DNA from: Kiritimatiellia bacterium | GTDB lineage: Bacteria; Verrucomicrobiota; Kiritimatiellia; RFP12; UBA1067 | Direction: 5' to 3' | Assembly: GCA_016284515.1 (NCBI GenBank) | Contig: JAEEOY010000285.1 | Location: 1 to 33,144 of the forward strand | Length of the DNA stretch: 33,144 nt | Shown here: positions 7,426 through 14,993 of the stretch, piece after piece | How the letters are laid out: each line of letters starts with the position of its first letter | Position numbering within the stretch: position 1 is the stretch's first letter | The notes under the pieces: generated by a model | Database searches by the model: none | What the model was told of the DNA's origin: nothing | The model's input: only the letters and a program-made list of their open reading frames with translations | Translations under genes and position numbers: made by a program

Positions 7426-7475
7426 AACTTTCTTGCGTTTACTTTCAGAACGTGCGTTTACTTTTGAACGCGGCG

Positions 7476-7493
7476 CAGGGCGGCTACGGGGCC
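7476..7493 (+). repeat. 18-base direct repeat, copy 2
   Basis: Identical to 6450-6467. It overlaps the GH31 stop codon (TAG, minus strand, 7486-7484), so the end of that gene lies inside the repeat. Confidence 0.8.
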
Positions 7494-9682
7494 ACGGAAG
7501 CCCCCTCGCGGACGAACACGGGTATGCGGTCAATCGGAGTCTTCACCGTCACCTCGCATCCGCCGTCGACAGTGCCGCCGGTATGGAAATCGACCCATTT
7601 CCCCTTCGGCAGCCACACGCGCATCTGCTCCACGTCCGCCGTCACAGGGCACACTAGAAGGTCCGGACCGAACATGTACTCAGTCTCGAAGCCGCGCGGA
7701 GCGTCGAAAAGCGGCCGCATCATCATCGCATTGTTCTCCGCGACGTCCTTCGCAAGCCTCAGTATGTACGGCCTCAGCCTTTCGCGCAGGCGCACCTGGT
7801 CGTTCAGCAGCTTCTCGGTGCGCTCTCCGTAGCGAGACGGCGTCGTGTCGCTGACGAAGCCGTGGACGCGCTGGATCGGACAGAACGTCGCGAACTGCAG
7901 CCAGCGCACGAGCCGCTTCTGGTAGTCCCAGCTGCTGTGCTGGTCTCCCGGCCGGAAGAACCCGCCCGCATCGCTCGTCCAGTAGGGGAAGCCCGCCGAG
8001 GCGAAGCCGAGTCCCGCGACGATCTGCGTGCGGAGGTCCTTCCACGTGCTTCCGACGTCTCCGCTCCACATCACGCACGCCGTCCTTGTCTGGCCCGGGA
8101 ACGCGCAGCGCGTGAGCACGAGCGGGGTCTCGCCCGGACGCAGCGCGCGCATGCGGCGGTCGGCCTCGGTGTTGACGAGAAGCGGATATATGTTGCGATA
8201 CCTGTCTCCGTCGCCAAGCGCTATCCTGCGTCCGTGCAGCGCGTCGTTCTCCGGCTCCACGGCGTCGAGCCACCAGGCGTCCACCCCTGTCGAGACGAGC
8301 CTTTCGGCGAACCACTTCCAGTAGAGGTCTGCCGCGGACTTCTTCGAGAAGTCGATCCACGACGTTCCCGGCACGAAGGCGTCCGCATCCTTCATCGCAC
8401 GGCAGAACTCGCTGTCGCCCTCCGTCTTCGACCAGACGCTCAGCATCACGCGCACGCCGTTCTTGTGGCATTCGTCGACCATGCCCTTCGGATCTGAAAA
8501 GCGCTTCGAGTCCCACTCCATCGAGTTCCACGTGCCGCTGCGCCACCACTGCCAGTCCTGCACGATCACCGAAAGCGGCAGGTCGCGGTCCTTGAAGTAC
8601 CGCATCGCCTTCAGGAGGTCGTCCTGTGTCACGAAGCGCTCCTGGCAGTGCCAGTAGCCCCACGCCCAGTCCGGCAGCGCGGCCGTCCCGCCCATGTCGG
8701 CGCGGAAGTGCGCGACCGCCGTCTCCGGCGCGCCGAGGTACACGACATAGTCCGTCCCGTCCGCAACGTCGCTCGCGAACGTCGTCTCGCCCCTGTCGGG
8801 ACGGAAGGCAAGCCTCGTGCGGTCGTGCGCATTCGCGACGACGCGCACCTTGTGGGCGCCCGCCTTGAGCTTGGCGCGGAAGCCGATTGTCGGCGGAAGC
8901 CACACGTTTTCGTTGTCTACGGCAACCTCGCCGTCGATCTCGACGTACTGCACGCGCGACATGTCCCTCCCGCAGTCGAGCATGAAGGCGCACTCGCAGT
9001 CCGCCCCGAGTTCGAACGCCCCTTCGAGCACGACGCCCTTGCGCTTTTCCTTCGCGCCGCCGCTTTCGGTAGTGACGACCACTTCGGACTCCTTCCCGTC
9101 GCCCGTCTTGACGAGCGCGATCTCGTCCGTGCATTCGTTGAACTCGATCTTGGAGTAGTTGTGCCAGTAGAGTCCCCAGCCGCGCGTGGAGACGAGGAAC
9201 GGAGCGGATATCTGCGTGTTCACCTGCGTGAGCCTGCGCGGAAGGTTGCGCACGTCGAGCTGTCCGTCCTGGAACTGGCCGAGTCCGAACAGGCGCTCGT
9301 CCGCCGGGGAGTCGAACGCAATCGACTTCGCGCCGACGCGGCGCTCGGAGAGTATCGCCGCGCCCTTCTCGTCCTCGAAGCGGACGAGCCCCGTCCTGCG
9401 GGAGACGACGGCGGAAAGTCCGCCGGACACGACGCGCGTCTCCTCCGCGCCTTCCGTTACCGCGACGGATTCGCCGCGCCCCGGCGCGAACACAAGCTCG
9501 GGCGAGACCGGCTCGCCGCGCGTCACCCTTATGCATCCGCGCGAGAAGGAGGATATCTTAACCGTCCCCGCGTCCGTTGCAACCACGGCCACCTTTTCGG
9601 ACCTGGCGCCGTCCGTATTGGCGAAGGCCGCCACGGATGCGATTGCCGCCACGGCCGAAAGAATCAAGTTTCGTGCGTTCAT
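7484..9682 (-). CDS. Secreted glycoside hydrolase family 31 (alpha-xylosidase/alpha-glucosidase-like)
   Basis: The 732-residue protein has a signal peptide (MNARNLILSAVAAIASVAAFA) and a GH31 layout. The N-terminal beta domain includes ADERLFGLGQFQDGQLD. An inserted beta module (about 205-290, FMLDCGRDMSRVQYVEIDG) resembles the PA14-type insert of some alpha-xylosidases. The barrel includes PDWAWGYWHCQERF and VIVQDWQWW, the nucleophile region WWLDAVEPEN (D473) and the acid/base region WSGDVGSTW (D542). A C-terminal beta domain with MFGPDLLVCPV closes it. Retaining cleavage of alpha-linked glycosides is expected; the PA14-like insert favours alpha-xylosidase acting on xyloglucan oligosaccharides, but substrate cannot be fixed from sequence. 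It has its own promoter at 9723-9731 and GGGAG/AAAGG before the ATG. Confidence 0.93.
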   Translation of the reverse strand: MNARNLILSAVAAIASVAAFANTDGARSEKVAVVATDAGTVKISSFSRGCIRVTRGEPVSPELVFAPGRGESVAVTEGAEETRVVSGGLSAVVSRRTGLVRFEDEKGAAILSERRVGAKSIAFDSPADERLFGLGQFQDGQLDVRNLPRRLTQVNTQISAPFLVSTRGWGLYWHNYSKIEFNECTDEIALVKTGDGKESEVVVTTESGGAKEKRKGVVLEGAFELGADCECAFMLDCGRDMSRVQYVEIDGEVAVDNENVWLPPTIGFRAKLKAGAHKVRVVANAHDRTRLAFRPDRGETTFASDVADGTDYVVYLGAPETAVAHFRADMGGTAALPDWAWGYWHCQERFVTQDDLLKAMRYFKDRDLPLSVIVQDWQWWRSGTWNSMEWDSKRFSDPKGMVDECHKNGVRVMLSVWSKTEGDSEFCRAMKDADAFVPGTSWIDFSKKSAADLYWKWFAERLVSTGVDAWWLDAVEPENDALHGRRIALGDGDRYRNIYPLLVNTEADRRMRALRPGETPLVLTRCAFPGQTRTACVMWSGDVGSTWKDLRTQIVAGLGFASAGFPYWTSDAGGFFRPGDQHSSWDYQKRLVRWLQFATFCPIQRVHGFVSDTTPSRYGERTEKLLNDQVRLRERLRPYILRLAKDVAENNAMMMRPLFDAPRGFETEYMFGPDLLVCPVTADVEQMRVWLPKGKWVDFHTGGTVDGGCEVTVKTPIDRIPVFVREGASVAP

Positions 9683-9722
9683 CGTGCCTTTACTCCCTGA
9701 GTTGAGTGATTTTTCAGACCCA

Positions 9723-9731
9723 ATTCTACCA
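9723..9731 (-). promoter_or_regulatory. Extended -10 promoter for the GH31 gene
   Basis: Minus strand: T-tract (from 9736) then TGG-TAGAAT. The leader to the ATG at 9682 would be about 34 bases and includes purine-rich ribosome-binding sequence. Confidence 0.65.
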
Positions 9732-9771
9732 AAAAAGGGTCCGCCGCGCCATCACCCATTGGAGTAGCGCA

Positions 9772-10869
9772 CTACCGCTGGCGGCGGAAGAGCCACACGC
9801 CGACGCCGAGGAACAGGAGATGCGGCAGAATCGCCGCGGGGACGGCCGGAATAAAGCCGACATCGGCTCCGACCATGCCTCCGATAACAAGCGCGTAGAA
9901 CGCGAAGAACATGACGAGCGCACCGACGATGCCCTTGAAGACGCTCTGCCGCCCCGAGGCGATTCCGGCCGGAATCGCGAAAAGAGTGATGACTATGCAC
10001 GCAAAAGGCGCCATTATCTGAGCCCAGACGTCGTAGCGGTACTTCCGGACCATCTTGTCCGAGAGGTCGGGATGGTGGCGAATGTACCGCATCCGGTCCC
10101 GCACGGAGTTGTACGCCCAGTCGCGGTTCTGGGCGATGAAGTCGCTAGGGCGCTCCTTGAACTGCGGGAACGGCCTGAACGCGAGAGCGTCCAGCTCCGG
10201 CGTGGGAGAGGCGACCTCGCGCCCCTGCGAGTCGTAGTGCTGCACCTTCGCGTTGGTGAACCACCACTCGCCGTCGAGGTAGTCGGCCCTTTCCGCCGTC
10301 ACGTTCATGAGGCGAGCCCCTTCCACGCGGTCGACGGTTACCTTCACGGACTTTAGATGCTCCCCCGACAGACCGGCCATCTCGTCAATCGTCCACGTGC
10401 GGTCGGCCTTCGCGTTGCGGAACACAATGTTGTCCGCCTTCGCGACCTTCTGCATCTCGAAGCGCGCGTTCCGCAGCTGCTTCGCCCACTGCGCGTAGCG
10501 AGGCACATAGCACTCGTTCACCCAGGCGACGAAAAGCGCCATCGCGCACGCGACAACGAGAAGCGGCTTCACGATCGTGAAGAAGCCGATTCCGTTCGCC
10601 CTCATCGCGATTATCTCGGAATGCCGGCAGAACGTCCACATCGTGTACAGCGTCGCCAGCATGAGCGCCGCGGGGGCGAGATACTGGAAGAACGGCGCGA
10701 GGTACGCGCAGAAGTACTTCAGTATCTGCAGAAACGGCGGCTTTGCCTCCGCCATGCGCGAAAACGACCCGAAAAGCTCGAAAAGAACGTAAATGGACGC
10801 GAATCCGCACAGGCAGTAGAAGAGCGGAACGAGAAATTCGCGGAATACGTATCTTGTGAGAATTCGCAT
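9772..10869 (-). CDS. lptG: LptF/LptG-type LPS export permease
   Basis: The 365-residue protein belongs to the YjgP/YjgQ family, the membrane subunits of the LptB2FG transporter that lifts LPS out of the inner membrane. It begins RYVFREFLVPLFYCLCGFASIYVLFEL (first membrane helix). Helices follow around residues 50-75 and 95-120, then a beta-jellyroll periplasmic domain (about 130-270, with VDRVEGARLMNVTAERADYLDGEWWF). Three C-terminal helices end the protein (APFACIVITLFAIPAG, IVGALVMFFAFYALVIGGMVG, LPHLLFLGVGVWLF). LptG rather than LptF is a guess based on general similarity. It has its own promoter only eight bases upstream, giving an almost leaderless transcript. Confidence 0.9.
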   Translation of the reverse strand: MRILTRYVFREFLVPLFYCLCGFASIYVLFELFGSFSRMAEAKPPFLQILKYFCAYLAPFFQYLAPAALMLATLYTMWTFCRHSEIIAMRANGIGFFTIVKPLLVVACAMALFVAWVNECYVPRYAQWAKQLRNARFEMQKVAKADNIVFRNAKADRTWTIDEMAGLSGEHLKSVKVTVDRVEGARLMNVTAERADYLDGEWWFTNAKVQHYDSQGREVASPTPELDALAFRPFPQFKERPSDFIAQNRDWAYNSVRDRMRYIRHHPDLSDKMVRKYRYDVWAQIMAPFACIVITLFAIPAGIASGRQSVFKGIVGALVMFFAFYALVIGGMVGADVGFIPAVPAAILPHLLFLGVGVWLFRRQR

Positions 10870-10877
10870 ATCTCTAA

Positions 10878-10886
10878 ATTATACCA
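10878..10886 (-). promoter_or_regulatory. Extended -10 promoter for lptG
   Basis: Minus strand: TTTTTGG then TATAAT, ending eight bases before the ATG at 10869. This spacing is identical to that of the TPR gene promoter. No Shine-Dalgarno can fit in the remaining leader. Confidence 0.65.
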
Positions 10887-10912
10887 AAAATCGGACGCCT
10901 CCGTGCGCCGGC

Positions 10913-12490
10913 TCACCACATCCCAAGCCGCAGGTACGGAAGTATCTGCTTCTGCAGCGTCGTATCGAGGTCGAAGAGCGCGTTCCCGGCAAAGCCGCGC
11001 CTGCGCGTCATGTTCACCTGGTCGATCACCTTGCGCGCGTCGAGGCGCGATTCGTTCGCAGTGACGCCGATTCCGACGATCGTGCGCTGCGCGTGCGAGC
11101 GCGTGTCCGACTGGTCGGCGAGGAGCTCCTGGAAGAACTTCGGGTCCTCCGTGTAGTTCATCGGGACAATGTAGTCGACAATCCGCGCGTCGAGCCATCC
11201 CTTCCAGTCCTGCCCGACTGTCGTGATGCACAGCGGATACTTCCCGTAGACCGCCGCGGTGAGCCACTTCGGACGCGCCACGCGCCGCCGCGCGTCCGCC
11301 ACGAAGCGCGACACCGCGTCCGCCGCGCCGCGCGGCTTCACGGACGTGTCGCCCCACCGCACGAAGTCGAGGTGTATTCCGTCGACCGGATACTTCCTCT
11401 GCATCTCATCTATCGCCGCAAGGACGTGCGCGCGGACCGCGGGGTTCGACGGGTCGAGGTACTCGGTGAGCTTCCCCGCCTGGTTCTTGAGCCGCCAGCC
11501 CTTCTTCTCGAAAAGCGCCATCTGCTCCGGCGAGGCGCGCGTCGCGGAGAAGCAGAGGATCCACGCGTGGACCCTGATGCCAGTTCCGCGCGCAGCCGCG
11601 AGGCAGGCGCGCAGCTGGTCTCCCTCGTCGCGGAACGTCTTCGAGCGCGGGAGGACGTCGGATGCATAGTGCGCGAAGCCCGCTCCAGCGACGTTCACGA
11701 AGAGGTCCGTGACGTGCCCTTCGCGCAGCACCTTCATCGTCTTCGTCCAGTCGCCGGGGTAGAGTCCGCACCCGGAGTGGTCCCACACGGCGTGTATCTC
11801 GCCCTTCCTCGGGACCTGCTTCGCCGCATATGCCCTCATCGCCTTGAACTCGGCGTCCGCCTTGGCGGCGGCCTTCGCCGGGCTCCACAGCTTCGGATCC
11901 GCCCCGCCCGCAAGCGCCGCGCAGAGCCGCGCCTTGAGCGCCTCGTCTCCGTCCGCAAGGAGGACGTGAGTCATCCACCACCCCTGCGGGGACGAGAGCC
12001 ACGCCGCGTCGCCCGTGGACTTTCCGTTGCGGTCCACCCACGTTGCCATCACCTGGGAGCGGCCCTTTATCGGGACGGCGCGCTGGAGGACGGACGACGT
12101 CTGGAGAATCGAGGTTGGCAGGCCGGGCGGAGTCTTCGACGCGAAGTTCATGCGGCTCCACTGCCCCGGATACGCCGCGGCCTTGTATCCGACGGGCTTC
12201 ACGCCCATCAGCTCGCCGAGCTGGGGAGAGGCGGAATGAAAGACGACGAGCTTGCCGCCGCGCGCGGAGTAGTCGCGCAGAGTCTTCATCTCTGAGGCGG
12301 AAGGCGACTCGAATCCGACGAGGAACGCTATCTTCTCGCGCGCAAGCGCGCCCTGCATCTGCGCAGGCGTGACGACTTCCGAAGCGACGTCCTGTCCGCG
12401 CAGCCAGCGCGAGATGTGGTTCGCGAGCGACGTATAGTACCCCGGCTCGTGGGCGACGATCGTCACGGCGACTAGAAGTGAGCTTAGCAT
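10913..12490 (-). CDS. GHL10-family glycoside hydrolase-like protein
   Basis: The 525-residue protein has a short hydrophobic start (MLSSLLVAVTIVA), probably an export signal. An N-terminal alpha/beta domain follows (about 15-190) resembling a glutamine-amidotransferase-like fold (IAFLVGFESPSASEM, GGKLVVFHSASPQLGELMG). From about residue 235 it matches the GHL10 (DUF187/YngK) barrel: KGEIHAVWDHSGCGLYPG, VTDLFVNVAGAGFAHYASDVLP, DGIHLDFVRWGD and RIVDYIVPMNYTEDPKFF. Enzymes of this group cleave bacterial or plant glycans, but most are untested. The gene lies 27 bases after trmD and is probably the last gene of the fucU-lpxK-trmD transcript. The substrate is unknown. Confidence 0.85.
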   Translation of the reverse strand: MLSSLLVAVTIVAHEPGYYTSLANHISRWLRGQDVASEVVTPAQMQGALAREKIAFLVGFESPSASEMKTLRDYSARGGKLVVFHSASPQLGELMGVKPVGYKAAAYPGQWSRMNFASKTPPGLPTSILQTSSVLQRAVPIKGRSQVMATWVDRNGKSTGDAAWLSSPQGWWMTHVLLADGDEALKARLCAALAGGADPKLWSPAKAAAKADAEFKAMRAYAAKQVPRKGEIHAVWDHSGCGLYPGDWTKTMKVLREGHVTDLFVNVAGAGFAHYASDVLPRSKTFRDEGDQLRACLAAARGTGIRVHAWILCFSATRASPEQMALFEKKGWRLKNQAGKLTEYLDPSNPAVRAHVLAAIDEMQRKYPVDGIHLDFVRWGDTSVKPRGAADAVSRFVADARRRVARPKWLTAAVYGKYPLCITTVGQDWKGWLDARIVDYIVPMNYTEDPKFFQELLADQSDTRSHAQRTIVGIGVTANESRLDARKVIDQVNMTRRRGFAGNALFDLDTTLQKQILPYLRLGMW

Positions 12491-12517
12491 GGTTCAAAAG
12501 ATCAAGGGTTCAAGGGT

Positions 12518-13210
12518 TCAAAGGTCGGGGCGGCGCAGTTCGGTGAGGCGGCGTGCCTCGGATTTCTTCCACGACTCGATCTTCGCGTGGTCGCCCGAGA
12601 GCAGCACTTCGGGAACTTTCATTCCGCGGAACTCCGGCGGCTTTGTGTACTGCGGCGCCTCGAGGAGTCCGTCGCGTCCGAAGCTCTCCGACGCCGTCGC
12701 GGCGGGTCCGCCGCCGAGCACTCCAGGGATTAGCCGCACCGTCGCGTCCACCATCGCGGCCGCGGCGAGCTCGCCGCCCGTCATCACGAAGTCGCCGACG
12801 GAGAAGAGGTCGGTCGCGAGCGTCTCGATGCGCGCGTCGAAGCCCTCGTAGTGTCCGCACATGAACACGACGTGCTCCGCCTGCGCGAGCTCCTCGGCGT
12901 CGCGCTGGGTGAACTTGCGCCCTGCAGGGGAGGTCATCACGACGCGCGTCTTGCGGTCTCCGCCATCGGCGGTACGACCCCCAAGCACGCTCTCCACCGC
13001 CGAGAACCACGGCCCGCACATCATCAGCATGCCGGGTCCGCCGCCGTAGGGCTTGTCGTCCACTCTGCGCCAGCGTCCCTCGCCGAACTCCCTGAGGTCG
13101 ACGATGTCTATCTCGCACGCGCCCTTCTTCACGGCGCGCGCGACGATGGACTCCGTCAGGAAGCCCTCGAACATCTTCGGCTGCACGCTTATGACACTTA
13201 TCTTCAGCAT
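12518..13210 (-). CDS. trmD: tRNA (guanine-N1)-methyltransferase TrmD
   Basis: The 230-residue protein is a SPOUT-class TrmD, which methylates G37 next to the anticodon of tRNAs reading CCN, CUN and CGG and prevents frameshifting. Signature segments are DDKPYGGGPGMLM, VFMCGHYEGFDARI and the knotted cofactor site GDFVMTGGELAAAAMVDATVRLIPGVLG, ending with VPEVLLSGDHAKIESWK. The ATG at 13210 gives the standard family start (MLKISVISVQPKMFEGF); a longer frame upstream is antisense noise. It follows lpxK by two bases. The usual partners rpsP, rimM and rplS are absent, so the gene has moved into an envelope/sugar operon here. Confidence 0.97.
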   Translation of the reverse strand: MLKISVISVQPKMFEGFLTESIVARAVKKGACEIDIVDLREFGEGRWRRVDDKPYGGGPGMLMMCGPWFSAVESVLGGRTADGGDRKTRVVMTSPAGRKFTQRDAEELAQAEHVVFMCGHYEGFDARIETLATDLFSVGDFVMTGGELAAAAMVDATVRLIPGVLGGGPAATASESFGRDGLLEAPQYTKPPEFRGMKVPEVLLSGDHAKIESWKKSEARRLTELRRPDL

Positions 13211-13212
13211 GG

Positions 13213-14400
13213 CTACTGACGCCGCTCGTCGCTCTTCCTGAAGCAGATGCGGTTGATGATCTGGTCGAAGCTCTCGCGTCCCGAGAGTATCTCGATGGCG
13301 ATGCGCAGGTAGAGGCACTTCACGGGCGTCGTCTCGAAGCGCGGGAAGCGCACCGCGTCCTTCTCGGTGGTGACGAGCGCGTCCGCGCCCATGTCGGCCG
13401 TGCGGTTGAGGGCGTAGAGGATTTCGGACGAGTCGTAGCGGTGGTGGTCGGCGTAGCGCTCGCACCAGACGACCTTCGCGCCGAGGTGGCGCAGCGAGTT
13501 CTCGAAGCCCTTCGGCGACGCGATGCCGGAGAGCGTGCAGGTGGTCTTTCCCTCGAGCCAGGAAAGCGGGTACTCCTCGCGGCTCCAGACGTCCTTGAGG
13601 ACCTTCGGCGCGTGGTTGCACTCCACTATCTCGGCCTTGCTGTTGTACTTCCTGACCTCGTCGCGAACGGCCGAGACGTCGCCGCGGCACTTGGTGAGGA
13701 AGATGATGTCCGCGCGCTTCAGGTGGCGCACCGGCTCGCGCAGGACGCCGCGCGGGAGCATCTGTCCGTTGCCGAACGGATTCGTCGCATCGACAAGCAC
13801 CACCTCGATCGAATGCTTCAGCTTCTGGTACTGGAAGCCGTCGTCGAGGATGAGCGTGTCGCATCCGAGCCGCTTGATCGCGTAGCGCCCAGCCTTGACG
13901 CGATCGCGGTCGACTACAACGGCGACGCCCGGCAGGTTGGACGCGAGCATGTACGGCTCGTCGCCGCCCGTGGCGGAGTCGAGGAGGACGTGCTTTCCGT
14001 CGGAGACCACGAGAGGCTTCGTGACGACCTGGGTGAACATGCGCACCCACCACGGCGCCTCCTTGCGGCGGTATCCGCGCGAGAGGATCGCGACCTTGCG
14101 CCCCTCGGCGGCGAGAGTCCTCGCGAAGATTTCGGTGACCGGGGTCTTGCCGGTTCCGCCGGCCGTCACGTTCCCGATCGAGATCACCTGTATGCCGAGC
14201 GGGTAGCGCCGCTTGAGGCCCGTGCGGTACAGGAAGTAGCGCACGGCCACGGCGGCGGCGAAGATGCAGCTCGCGAACTTTAGGAACGCGAGAAGCATCC
14301 GCACCGAGAACGGCTGGTCGAGGTCCGCGCCGCGCTCCTGGATGAGCTTGACGAGGTAGCTCTCTAGCCGCTCTACCGCGTTTGGCCTGGCCTTGCGCAT
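13213..14400 (-). CDS. lpxK: Tetraacyldisaccharide 4'-kinase LpxK
   Basis: The 395-residue protein phosphorylates the 4'-position of the lipid A disaccharide at the inner membrane. The N-terminal membrane helix (about 38-62) precedes the P-loop VISIGNVTAGGTGKTPV. Family motifs ILSRGYRRK, GDEPYMLASNLPGVAVVVDRDR, LILDDGFQYQKLKHSIEVVLVDA, NGQMLPRGVLREP and LVTTEKDAVRFP follow. The N-terminus before the helix (about 37 residues) is longer than in most LpxK proteins. The gene lies two bases after fucU and two before trmD, so all are co-transcribed. Its presence confirms that the cell makes lipid A. Confidence 0.96.
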   Translation of the reverse strand: MRKARPNAVERLESYLVKLIQERGADLDQPFSVRMLLAFLKFASCIFAAAVAVRYFLYRTGLKRRYPLGIQVISIGNVTAGGTGKTPVTEIFARTLAAEGRKVAILSRGYRRKEAPWWVRMFTQVVTKPLVVSDGKHVLLDSATGGDEPYMLASNLPGVAVVVDRDRVKAGRYAIKRLGCDTLILDDGFQYQKLKHSIEVVLVDATNPFGNGQMLPRGVLREPVRHLKRADIIFLTKCRGDVSAVRDEVRKYNSKAEIVECNHAPKVLKDVWSREEYPLSWLEGKTTCTLSGIASPKGFENSLRHLGAKVVWCERYADHHRYDSSEILYALNRTADMGADALVTTEKDAVRFPRFETTPVKCLYLRIAIEILSGRESFDQIINRICFRKSDERRQ

Positions 14401-14402
14401 TT

Positions 14403-14822
14403 TCAGGCGACCGGCGTCACGCCCTTCTTGAGGATGATGTTTCCATACTTCGCCGTCTCTCCCGAAACGACGACGGCGTAGGCCTTCTTCGCGCGCTCGT
14501 AGAACGCATAGCGCTCCATCTGCTCGATCTTGCCGTCGTACTTGAGGGCCTTGCGGTACTTGGCCTCAACGGACGGATCCAGCGTGTCGCCCGGAACGGG
14601 CGCCATCATGATGACGGGCGTCGCGTAGGCGTCGAGCTCGAAGAGCGGGATGATGCCGGCGAGGAGCGCGTCGGCGCCGAGCCCGTCGGCGCGAAGCGTG
14701 CGCGAATTGAATGTATGGCCCGGGAAATGGGCGTCGGAAATCACGATTTCATCGCCATGGCCCATTTCGGCCAGCGTCTTGAGCAGTTCCGGAGAGACGA
14801 CCGGAGATATCCCCTTGAGCAT
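14403..14822 (-). CDS. fucU: L-fucose mutarotase (FucU/RbsD family)
   Basis: From the ATG at 14822 the product is 139 residues, the usual length of FucU. This enzyme interconverts the alpha and beta anomers of L-fucose to speed its catabolism. Family features are [26 protein letters not shown], the SDAHFPGH segment with the catalytic histidine region, and the C-terminal [28 protein letters not shown], which is typical of FucU rather than RbsD. The start is supported by AAAGGAAGG just upstream. The same frame stays open for 40 more codons and would add a Tat-type leader (separate entry). It is the first gene of an operon with lpxK and trmD. No other fucose genes are visible nearby. Confidence 0.88.
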   Translation of the reverse strand: MLKGISPVVSPELLKTLAEMGHGDEIVISDAHFPGHTFNSRTLRADGLGADALLAGIIPLFELDAYATPVIMMAPVPGDTLDPSVEAKYRKALKYDGKIEQMERYAFYERAKKAYAVVVSGETAKYGNIILKKGVTPVA

Positions 14823-14942
14823 TCCGCTACCTTCCTTTCGTATTGCAGTGCCTGTTTCGGGAATGGTTGCGCGCGCGCCATCCGCCGCCCCTGCGGCGAA
14901 CGCCGCCGAGGCCACTATGAACTCTCTGCGCGTAACATCCAT
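14823..14942 (-). other. In-frame Tat-like leader preceding fucU
   Basis: Starting at ATG 14942, forty codons encode [18 protein letters not shown]..., a twin-arginine type signal (T-R-R-E-F-I followed by a hydrophobic stretch), then about 18 polar residues leading in frame into FucU. The promoter at 14954-14962 lies just upstream, so this reading frame is the first on the transcript. It is either the remains of a lost Tat-exported protein or an alternative N-terminus giving an exported form. Length comparison and the strong internal ribosome site favour the internal FucU start. Confidence 0.55.
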
Positions 14943-14953
14943 CCCTGCGGACT

Positions 14954-14962
14954 ATTATACCA
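14954..14962 (-). promoter_or_regulatory. Extended -10 promoter for the fucU-lpxK-trmD-GHL10 operon
   Basis: Minus strand: TGG-TATAAT in the 51-base gap between uxaA and fucU. It ends 11 bases before the ATG of the Tat-like leader and about 131 bases before the fucU ATG. Confidence 0.6.
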
Positions 14963-14993
14963 TATTCTTCCGCAGGGTGGACGCCGACCTGCG

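Larger units (their letters stand above)
6390..7483. other. Repeat-rich intergenic region without intact genes
   Basis: This 1.1 kb holds no convincing intact gene. It contains the remains of a GxxExxY gene (6815-7236), four copies of a 41-base repeat in two orientations, several short perfect hairpins (6718-6737, 6982-6994, 6999-7015, 7328-7340, 7367-7381), and four scattered copies of a GTTTACTT(T/C)-type motif (near 6470, 6582, 7438, 7456). An 18-base sequence occurs at both ends. Reading frames here are short and look unlike their GC-rich neighbours. The content suggests a hot spot for insertion of small mobile repeats. Confidence 0.7.
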
